A stretch of 41,694 nt of DNA from Eubacterium ramulus. GTDB lineage: Bacteria; Bacillota; Clostridia; Lachnospirales; Lachnospiraceae. The stretch lies in the NCBI RefSeq assembly GCF_003122485.1, contig NZ_JRFU01000076.1, positions 1 through 41,694 of the forward strand, in the 5' to 3' direction. A program made the translations under genes and the position numbers. The notes under the pieces are model-generated. The model did no database searches and was not told the DNA's origin. It saw nothing but the letters and a program-made list of their open reading frames with translations. Positions 35,842 to 41,694 of this stretch are shown one piece after another (the stretch's first letter is position 1; every line of letters starts with the position of its first letter).

Positions 35842-36570
35842 TTACACCTCCTTTTGATGAATCGTGCAGGTATAAGTACCTTTTTCCACTTCATCTTTGA
35901 TTGCTGTAAAATCAGATTCGCTGACCGGGACAAAACGAATGTAATCGCCGGCTTCAAAAAGAATCGGAACTTCACGGTTCGGATCATACGTTTTTACCGG
36001 AGTCAGTCCCAGTAACTGCCATCCTCCCGGTGAATCTAACGGATAGATACCGGTCTGGGAACCGCCGATGCCGACGCTTCCGGCTGGGATTTTGATACGC
36101 GGATTTGCCAGACGCGGAGTGTGGATGCGTTCATCCAGGCCGCCAAGATAAGAAAATCCCGGCAAAAATCCAAGCATGTAGATCAGATAGTCACTGGAAG
36201 AGTGAATATCAATGACTTCCTGCGGGGTAAGGTTTGCGTGTTTTGCAATGTTTTCCAGATCCGGGCCGTATTCGCCGCCGTAGCACACCGGAATTTCAAA
36301 AATACGGGAAGAAGATGCTTTTTTGCTGACTTCCAGTTTTAATAATTTTTCCAGACGGCGTTTTAATTTGCGGTAGTCGATAACGCGCGGATCATAGTTG
36401 ATGAGAAGGCTTGAGAATGCAGGAATCACATCTGTGACACCTTCCACATGCTGTTCTCTCATCAGATGCACAAACGCAGTGATCTGTGCATTGATTTCCG
36501 GAGAAATCTCCTGCCCAAACTGAATGAGCAGGGAGGAATCTCCGGCGGTAAGAATTTTTGTGTCTTTCAT
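35842..36570 (-). CDS. pxpB: 5-oxoprolinase subunit B (KipI / AHS1 family)
   Basis: Partner of PxpC in the PxpABC 5-oxoprolinase, 242 residues, homologous to the AHS1 half of urea amidolyase and to Bacillus KipI. Seen: AGDSSLLIQFGQEISPEIN at the N terminus, VTDVIPAFSSLLINYDP, IPVCYGGEYGPDLE, the hallmark YLIYMLGFLPGFSYLGGLDE (in the middle third), TPRLANPRIKIPAGSVGIGGSQTGIYP and SPGGWQLLGLTP. The ATG is preceded by TGGAGCATGATCAATT, an 11-nt spacing. It follows the NRAMP-like gene by 16 bp, so the transporter and the oxoprolinase genes are one transcript. Confidence 0.9.
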   Translation of the reverse strand: MKDTKILTAGDSSLLIQFGQEISPEINAQITAFVHLMREQHVEGVTDVIPAFSSLLINYDPRVIDYRKLKRRLEKLLKLEVSKKASSSRIFEIPVCYGGEYGPDLENIAKHANLTPQEVIDIHSSSDYLIYMLGFLPGFSYLGGLDERIHTPRLANPRIKIPAGSVGIGGSQTGIYPLDSPGGWQLLGLTPVKTYDPNREVPILFEAGDYIRFVPVSESDFTAIKDEVEKGTYTCTIHQKEV

Positions 36571-36586
36571 AATTGATCATGCTCCA

Positions 36587-37810
36587 TTATGCAAAAAGTG
36601 TTGCAAGGTTTCCGAGGGATGTGATGCCAAGGTATGCGGAGATGACAACAACAACGATACCAAGGATCAGCAGCCAGGTCGGATGATGGTAATCCTCACC
36701 CATGATAGTCTTCTTTTTGGAAGCTATCAGGCATACACCAAGGGTAATTGGAAGGATCAGTCCGTTTAAAGCTCCTGCCAGAACAAGCAGAGTAGCAGGC
36801 TGACCGATCAGTGCCATAACGACGGTGCTGAGGATGATGAATCCAACGATAAACCATTTTTCATTTTTTTCGATAAATTTACTGAATGTCTTCAGGAAAG
36901 ATACGGAAGTGTACGCGCAGCCTACGATAGAGGTGATGGCAGCACACAGAAGTACCAGTCCAAAGAAGCGGTATCCGATCTGACCCGCACCGATCTTGAA
37001 TGCATCAGCGGCAGGGTTGGACGGATCCAGTGTATGTGCACCGGAAGTTGCAGTAGCAACAACGACGCCAAGGATGGCGAGGAATAACAGTACACGGACG
37101 ATGGTTGCGATACCAAGTCCCATAACAGAACTTTTCTTAATTTCACCAAGGTTTTCTTTTTTCGTGATACCTGCATCGATCAGACGATGTGCACCGGCAA
37201 AGGTGATATATCCGCCAACGGTTCCGCCAAGCAGTGTCAGGATGGCAGGGAAAGTGTCGCTCATTGCTGCAGATGGTGCAACGGTTTCTTTTAAGGCATA
37301 GCCAACTGGTGGGCGGACAATAAGGATCACAACGAAAATAACGGCGATCATAAGTCCACCAAGTACTTTTGTCAGGGTATCCATGGCTTTTAATGCATTC
37401 TTAGATAAGAAAACAACGACTGCAATGGCACCTGCAAGGAAATATCCAACTGTTGTCGGAATGCCGAGTAAGGTGTTAAAACCAAGGGCTCCGCCGCCGA
37501 CGTTACCGATGTTAAATACAAGACCACCGGCTACGACCAGGAATGCTACCACATAGCCAAGTCCTGGAAGCACTTTGTTTGCAACGTCTTGTCCACGCAT
37601 ACCGGATACGCAGAGTACACGCCATACGTTTAACTGTACAATGGCAGCCAGTACGATGGAAATTAAAATAACAAAGCCGAAACTTCCATGTAGGCTGTCC
37701 GTGAATTTTCCGGTCTGGGTCAAAAATCCCGGACCAATGGCGGAAGTCGCCATAAGGAATGCGGCACCGATCAGGGCACCAGCGTTTTTTTTCTGATTGT
37801 TTTTGTTCAT
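36587..37810 (-). CDS. NRAMP-family transporter of the oxoprolinase operon, atypical metal site
   Basis: Membrane protein of 407 residues with about 11 hydrophobic segments, NRAMP-like fold. The first segment begins SAIGPGFLTQTGKFTDSL. In classical manganese/iron NRAMP transporters this place reads GPGFLVAVGxxDPGN, so the DPGN metal motif is replaced by TDSL (residues 37-40). The sixth segment reads ITFAGAHRLIDAG in place of the usual MPHN motif. A divalent-metal role is therefore doubtful. Bacillus YcsG is a similar NRAMP-like protein beside oxoprolinase genes, which supports a substrate such as 5-oxoproline (inference). The start at 37810 is preferred over 37852 because GAAGGAG precedes it. 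It is the first gene of the operon. Confidence 0.85.
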   Translation of the reverse strand: MNKNNQKKNAGALIGAAFLMATSAIGPGFLTQTGKFTDSLHGSFGFVILISIVLAAIVQLNVWRVLCVSGMRGQDVANKVLPGLGYVVAFLVVAGGLVFNIGNVGGGALGFNTLLGIPTTVGYFLAGAIAVVVFLSKNALKAMDTLTKVLGGLMIAVIFVVILIVRPPVGYALKETVAPSAAMSDTFPAILTLLGGTVGGYITFAGAHRLIDAGITKKENLGEIKKSSVMGLGIATIVRVLLFLAILGVVVATATSGAHTLDPSNPAADAFKIGAGQIGYRFFGLVLLCAAITSIVGCAYTSVSFLKTFSKFIEKNEKWFIVGFIILSTVVMALIGQPATLLVLAGALNGLILPITLGVCLIASKKKTIMGEDYHHPTWLLILGIVVVVISAYLGITSLGNLATLFA

Positions 37811-37843
37811 ACAACGCTCCTTCACAAATTTAATATCTATATT

Positions 37844-37872
37844 ATTATACATAATTATAAGAAGAAGTACAA
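37844..37872 (-). promoter_or_regulatory. Promoter of the oxoprolinase operon
   Basis: On the minus strand TTGTAC (37867-37872) and TATAAT (37844-37849) are separated by 17 bp, about 34 bp before the transporter start. A second TATAAT overlaps at 37854-37859. Hairpin repeat copy C lies just upstream. Confidence 0.6.
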
Positions 37873-37904
37873 ATTTTTTTGCTTTTATGTATTGGGAGTG
37901 TCCG

Positions 37905-37971
37905 GTCCGAGAGTCAGAAAAGAATGTCGCAGACTAAGACGTCTGCTCTCATTATTTTCTGACTCTCGGAC
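37905..37971. repeat. Structured hairpin repeat, copy C
   Basis: The outer arms at 37905-37917 (GTCCGAGAGTCAG) and 37959-37971 are perfectly complementary over 13 bp. The 41-nt core (37918-37958) shares with copies A and B the ends AAAAGAAT and ATTATTTT and the inner CGCAGACTAAGACGTCTGC stem of copy B. It carries the paired change A-T to G-C at core positions 9 and 33. It lies 33 bp upstream of the oxoprolinase operon promoter. Confidence 0.75.
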
Positions 37972-38236
37972 TTACGTTTACGAAGTTGGCAATTATCGTA
38001 TGAAAAAGACTTATAATTAACAAACTGACAAGAAATGGAAAATTAAAAAAGTGCGGCAATGTTGTCCGGAACTCAATCTGGAAGAGGGAGATTTCCTGAC
38101 GGAACTGGTCTGTGAAAAGGAGCTGTTGCAGCAGAATACAGAAGAACAGTCTTCTCTGGAACTGACTTTGGAAGGATTAAATCATACCGTTTCGGCAATT
38201 TTTCATTTATATAAAGAAGCAAACAAAGGAAATACA

Positions 38237-38461
38237 GGGTACGGGGCTTGGCATGGCAATCACAAAAAGCCTGACAGATGCAATGGGTGGAAATATCCGG
38301 GGAGACAGTACGCTTGGAAAAGGCAGTCGTTTTTGTGTTGAGATTCCGTTTGCGGTATCTGCTGCTGAGATGTGCAACGCTGTCTGGATGCGGGGATGAA
38401 TGCCCATATTGCAAAACCGGTGGATTTTGATAAATTGAAGGAAATATTGCAAAATTTGTAG
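38237..38461 (+). pseudogene. Remnant of a hybrid sensor histidine kinase / response regulator
   Basis: From 38237 one frame reads GTGLGMAITKSLTDAMGGNI followed by RGDSTLGKGSRFCVEIPF, the G2 box and end of a histidine-kinase ATPase domain. From about 38370 another frame reads CLDAGMNAHIAKPVDFDKL and ends EILQNL at a TAG (38459-38461), the last part of a receiver domain with its conserved KP lysine. Some 90 receiver residues between them, and everything upstream of the G2 box, are missing. An internal deletion and frameshift have left a non-functional relic. The stretch 38051-38236 has an open frame (PELNLEEGDFLTELVCEKE) that I do not recognise and that may be part of the same decayed gene. 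The relic lies in the 900-bp gap 37811-38706. Confidence 0.75.
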
Positions 38462-38535
38462 TAGTAACTTGAGTCTGGTGGCAATAAGTGTTACAATGAA
38501 CCCAGAAAATAACATATTGATTTGCATGAGATTAT

Positions 38536-38589
38536 GAGCTGAGCAAAAAGGAGACCATGAAGATGGTTTATTTTTGTTCGGCTCTTTTT
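38536..38589 (+). terminator. Intrinsic terminator downstream of the kinase relic
   Basis: GAGCTGAGCAAAAA (38536-38549) pairs with TTTTTGTTCGGCTC (38571-38584) over 14 positions with two G.U pairs. An inner ACCAT/ATGGT stem and a following TTTTTA complete it. Its survival after the relic suggests that the lost gene ran on the plus strand. Confidence 0.7.
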
Positions 38590-38706
38590 AATTTCATCAG
38601 GTTCAAGCAGATTTTTGAAAAGTGTATAAATAAGTATTTATGAATGAAAAAATATTTGATGAGTTGGATCTGAAGGAAGCGAAACTGAGAAAAGGAGAGC
38701 GATTTT

Positions 38707-40143
38707 ATGTATGATGTAATGATCATTGGGGCAGGTGTCACCGGAAGTGCCATTGCCCGGGAGCTGATGCGAAAGAAACGAAACATTGCGGTACTGGAGC
38801 GCTGCAGCGATATCTGTGAAGGTACCAGCAAGGCAAACAGCGGTATCGTGCATGCGGGATTTGATGCGACACCGGGAACCCTAAAAGCGAAAATGAACGT
38901 ACAGGGAAGCCGGATGATGGAAGCACTTTCAAAGGAACTGGATTTTTCCTATAAACGAAACGGTTCGCTGGTACTTTGTTTTAGTGAGGCGGACAGACCA
39001 AAGCTGGAGCTACTTCTGGAAAAGGCAGAGAAAAATGGTGTAGAAGGATGCGAGATTATTTCCGGCGACGAAGTGCGGCAGATGGAATCGCAGGTGTCCG
39101 AACAGGTTGTGGCAGCACTGTATGCACCGGCAGGCGGCATTGTATGTCCGTTTGGATTGACAATCGCACTGGCAGAAAATGCATGTACCAACGGCGCAGA
39201 GTTTTTGTTAAATCAGGAAGTACAGAAAATTGTGAAAAAGGACGGATATTATGAGATTCATACGCAGGATCATGTGTATGAGACAAAACTGGTGGTAAAT
39301 GCCGCCGGAGTTTACGCGGACGTTTTCCACAACATGGTCAGCGAACATAAAATTCAGATCATCCCACGAAAAGGCGAGTATTGCCTGCTGGATAAAAAGG
39401 TTGGAGACTTTGTATCCCATACGATTTTCCAGCTTCCGACAAAGTATGGAAAAGGTGTGCTTGTAACGCCGACTGTACATGGCAATCTGATGCTGGGACC
39501 GACCGCGGTAGACGAATCAGATAAGGAAAATATCGCAACCACAGCAGAAGGTCTGGAAGATCTGCAGCAGCGTGCGCTACTTAGTACACCGAACCTGCCA
39601 AAACGTCAGACTATCACATCCTTTGCCGGTTTGCGGGCGCATACAGAGAAAAATGATTTTATCATTGAGGAAGTGGCAGATGCGCCGGGCTTTATCGATG
39701 TGGCCGGGATTGAATCTCCGGGACTTTCCAGTGCACCAGCCATTGGCGTTTATGTGGCAGAATTGATTGAAAAACTGCTTCCGGCAGAGGATAATTTGGA
39801 GTTTGTATCTACCAGAAAAGGTGTGGTCTGCATGGAAGAACTGACTGTGGAAGAACGCCATGCGATGATTCAGAAAAATCCGGCATACGCAAACGTCATC
39901 TGCCGTTGTGAGATGGTGACAGAGGGTGAGATTTTAGATGCAATCCACCGCCCATTGGGAGCGACAACACTGGATGGCGTAAAACGCAGAACCCGCGCCG
40001 GAATGGGGAGATGTCAGGCAGGATTTTGTTCCCCGAAGACCGTGGAGATTCTTGCAAGGGAACTTGGATGCGACATCAGTGAAATTACGAAAAAAGGCAG
40101 AAATTCAGGATTCCTGACCGGATATGATAAGGAGGATCTGTAG
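38707..40143 (+). CDS. GlpA-like FAD-dependent oxidoreductase with BFD-type [2Fe-2S] domain
   Basis: Protein of 478 residues of the anaerobic glycerol-3-phosphate dehydrogenase / 2-hydroxyglutarate oxidase family. The N-terminal FAD motif is IIGAGVTGSAIARELM, followed by ERCSDICEGTSKANSGIVHAGFD (quoted to show the FAD/substrate loop TSKANSG). The DAO-type domain continues to about 370. The C-terminal domain has Cys399 and Cys401 (CRCE) and Cys436 and Cys441 (GRCQAGFC), a BFD-like iron-sulfur site. It overlaps no neighbour; the next gene starts one base after its stop. With the next two genes it forms a three-part module often seen beside glycerol genes, so glycerol-3-phosphate is the likely substrate. 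The start is supported by AAAGGAG nine bases upstream. Confidence 0.87.
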   Translation: MYDVMIIGAGVTGSAIARELMRKKRNIAVLERCSDICEGTSKANSGIVHAGFDATPGTLKAKMNVQGSRMMEALSKELDFSYKRNGSLVLCFSEADRPKLELLLEKAEKNGVEGCEIISGDEVRQMESQVSEQVVAALYAPAGGIVCPFGLTIALAENACTNGAEFLLNQEVQKIVKKDGYYEIHTQDHVYETKLVVNAAGVYADVFHNMVSEHKIQIIPRKGEYCLLDKKVGDFVSHTIFQLPTKYGKGVLVTPTVHGNLMLGPTAVDESDKENIATTAEGLEDLQQRALLSTPNLPKRQTITSFAGLRAHTEKNDFIIEEVADAPGFIDVAGIESPGLSSAPAIGVYVAELIEKLLPAEDNLEFVSTRKGVVCMEELTVEERHAMIQKNPAYANVICRCEMVTEGEILDAIHRPLGATTLDGVKRRTRAGMGRCQAGFCSPKTVEILARELGCDISEITKKGRNSGFLTGYDKEDL

Positions 40144-40144
40144 C

Positions 40145-41410
40145 ATGAAAACGAAAATTGCGATTATCGGCGGCGGACCTGCAGGTCTGGCAGCAGCGGT
40201 TGCGGCACGAAAGGCCGGTGTGAAAGATATTTTAATACTGGAGCGTGATGAGCAGCTGGGCGGAATTTTAAACCAGTGTATTCACAATGGATTTGGACTG
40301 CATACCTTTAAGGAAGAACTGACCGGACCGGAATATGCGGCACGTTTTATTGCGGAAGTGGAAAAGATGCAGATCCCATATCTGCTGACAACCATGGTGG
40401 TGGATATCAGTCCGGATAAAAAAATTACCTGCATGAACCGGGAGCAGGGGATGTTTGTGGTAGAGGCAGAAGCCATCGTTCTGGCCATGGGATGCAGAGA
40501 GCGCCCGCGGGGAGCCTTAAATATTCCGGGCTATCGTCCGGCAGGCATTTATTCCGCCGGAACAGCACAGCGTTACGTTAATATTGAGGGACGGATGCCG
40601 GGCAAAAAAGTGGTTATTCTTGGTTCCGGGGACATCGGATTGATCATGGCACGACGTATGACCTTTGAAGGTGCAAAAGTGCAGGTGGTGGCAGAACTGA
40701 TGCCGTATTCCGGCGGCTTGAAACGAAACATTGTACAGTGTCTGGATGATTATAATATCCCATTGAAACTGAGTCATACCGTGGTGGATATCAAAGGAAA
40801 AGACCGGGTAGAGGCAGTGACCATCGCGCAGGTGGACGAGAAGTTAAAACCAATTCCGGGAACAGAAGAAACCTACGAATGTGATACCTTACTGTTATCC
40901 TGTGGTCTGATTCCGGAAAATGAGCTTTCCGGAAAATTAGGTGTGGAATTAAGTCCGGTGACTTCCGGACCGGTAGTCAATGAGAGCCTTGAGACAAATA
41001 TTCCGGGTGTGTTTGCATGTGGAAATGTCCTGCATGTGCATGATCTGGTGGATTATGTGTCAGAGGAAGCCGGGGCGGCAGGAACGTTCGCGGCAGAATA
41101 TGTGACACAGCAGTTTGCGGAAGATGCAACAGAAATCAATATTTGCCCGGAGGGTGGTGTGCGCTATACGGTGCCGTCTTCCGTTCATCCGCATCGGATG
41201 CAGGACAAACAGATTGTACGCTTCCGGGTCGGAAATGTATACAAAAACTGTGAGCTTTGTGTTTATTTTGACGATACCTGTATCATGCGTTTAAAAAAGA
41301 AAGTTATGTCACCGGGTGAAATGGAGCAGGTGATTTTGCAGAAGAAAAAACTGCAGGAATATGAGCATTTATCCAAAATAACAATTCGAATCGAACAGGG
41401 GGAAGCATAA
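40145..41410 (+). CDS. NAD(P)/FAD-dependent oxidoreductase, partner of the GlpA-like protein
   Basis: Flavoprotein of 421 residues with two nucleotide-binding folds: FAD at IAIIGGGPAGLAAAVAARKAG (N terminus, quoted to the GGGPAG loop) and NAD(P)H at VVILGSGDIGLIMARRM near residue 155. The second FAD contact is near GVFACGNVLHVHDLVDYV. No redox-active CxxC is in the usual thioredoxin-reductase position; ILNQCIHNGFG near residue 43 carries a single Cys. It probably passes electrons between NAD(H) and the GlpA-like subunit. The start is 40145, after GGAGGATCTGTAGC, rather than the in-frame codon at 40124. The stop overlaps the next ATG as TAATG. Confidence 0.87.
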   Translation: MKTKIAIIGGGPAGLAAAVAARKAGVKDILILERDEQLGGILNQCIHNGFGLHTFKEELTGPEYAARFIAEVEKMQIPYLLTTMVVDISPDKKITCMNREQGMFVVEAEAIVLAMGCRERPRGALNIPGYRPAGIYSAGTAQRYVNIEGRMPGKKVVILGSGDIGLIMARRMTFEGAKVQVVAELMPYSGGLKRNIVQCLDDYNIPLKLSHTVVDIKGKDRVEAVTIAQVDEKLKPIPGTEETYECDTLLLSCGLIPENELSGKLGVELSPVTSGPVVNESLETNIPGVFACGNVLHVHDLVDYVSEEAGAAGTFAAEYVTQQFAEDATEINICPEGGVRYTVPSSVHPHRMQDKQIVRFRVGNVYKNCELCVYFDDTCIMRLKKKVMSPGEMEQVILQKKKLQEYEHLSKITIRIEQGEA

Positions 41411-41694
41411 TGGAACGAAAAGAACTGATTTGTATCGGCTGCCCGCTGGGCTGTAATCTGACAGTGGAAATGGATGGCGTGCAGGTGATATCCGTAAGTG
41501 GAAATACCTGCAAACGCGGGGATGATTATGCCAGAAAAGAGCTGACAGATCCAAGAAGAATCGTGACATCCACGGTTCCGGTAATGGGCGGCAATCTGCC
41601 GGTGGTATCGGTGAAAACGGCATCGGATATTCCAAAAGGGAAAATCCGGGAATGCCTGATGGCATTAAAAGGAGTGACACTTACAGCACCGGTT
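41410..41694 (+). CDS. DUF1667 protein, 3' end beyond the window
   Basis: 95 residues are visible before the window ends. The N terminus has Cys8, Cys11 and Cys15 (ICIGCPLGCNLTV) and Cys33 (GNTCKRGDDYA), a four-cysteine site likely to hold an iron-sulfur centre or zinc. The remainder (ELTDPRRIVTSTVPV and VSVKTASDIPKGKI) matches the DUF1667 family, which accompanies GlpA-like and FAD/NAD oxidoreductases in anaerobes. Its start overlaps the upstream stop by one base, so it is coupled. It is likely the electron-transfer subunit of the module. Confidence 0.85.
   Translation, partial: MERKELICIGCPLGCNLTVEMDGVQVISVSGNTCKRGDDYARKELTDPRRIVTSTVPVMGGNLPVVSVKTASDIPKGKIRECLMALKGVTLTAPV

Noticed and set aside
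38051-38341. 96-codon frame from a GTG in the relic region
   Set aside because: No ribosome site; its second half runs out of frame through the kinase remnant, so it is not an intact gene.
38640-38714. 24-codon frame overlapping the start of the GlpA-like gene
   Set aside because: It has no ribosome site, so a leader peptide cannot be supported, although the overlap with the start codon was noted.

Overview
The window is ordinary, gene-dense chromosomal DNA of a low-to-mid GC anaerobic Firmicute. The likeliest source is a Lachnospiraceae-type member of the Clostridia. This is inferred from the strong AGGAGG-type ribosome sites, the HrcA/CIRCE-controlled groESL, the K+-dependent membrane pyrophosphatase, the GltBD glutamate synthase, the folate cluster with a FolB-FolK fusion, and the oxoprolinase operon that carries biotin carboxylase genes. 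No rRNA, tRNA, CRISPR array, prophage or intact insertion sequence was seen.

Layout. (1) 1-3966: 3' part of parE, then parC (topoisomerase IV). (2) 3965-5600: an intergenic block bounded by 15-bp inverted repeats, then an M18 aminopeptidase on the minus strand. (3) 5844-8168: hppA with its promoter, long leader and terminator. (4) 8299-11522: a TetR-type regulator with a perfect 17-bp palindrome over its promoter, a GPH-family sugar symporter and an alpha/beta hydrolase. A rhodanese-fold protein without the catalytic cysteine follows. (5) 12075-17587: a folate cluster (fau, folC, HD hydrolase, folP, folB-folK fusion, HAD phosphatase). (6) 17810-19538: a YhdT-type small protein overlapping a PanF-like pantothenate symporter. 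(7) 19986-26271: gltB-gltD with a promoter and upstream dyad. (8) 26456-29741: a MATE exporter (-), a possible small RNA unit, a small anchored protein of unknown function (-) and a Cof-type HAD phosphatase (+). (9) 29829-31882: promoter, CIRCE, groES, groEL. (10) 32129-37872: a minus-strand operon, NRAMP-like transporter, pxpB, pxpC, accB, accC, pxpA. (11) 37905-38589: a hairpin repeat, the decayed remains of a hybrid histidine kinase, and a terminator. (12) 38707-41694: a GlpA-like FAD oxidoreductase, a second FAD/NAD oxidoreductase and the start of a DUF1667 protein, cut by the window end.

Two observations stand out. First, three copies of a 41-nt core (31937-31977, 32060-32100, 37918-37958) are enclosed by outer arms that differ in sequence from copy to copy yet pair with themselves. 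Inside the core some base pairs change on both sides, and a G.A mismatch is kept in all three. This looks like a dispersed family of structured elements. Second, the 5-oxoprolinase genes are interleaved with a biotin carboxylase and a biotin carrier protein, behind an NRAMP-family transporter that lacks the family's metal-binding motifs. This suggests an oxoproline uptake and ATP/biotin-linked use pathway rather than metal transport or fatty-acid synthesis.

All functional names come from reading the translated sequences and recalling family motifs; no database search was run.
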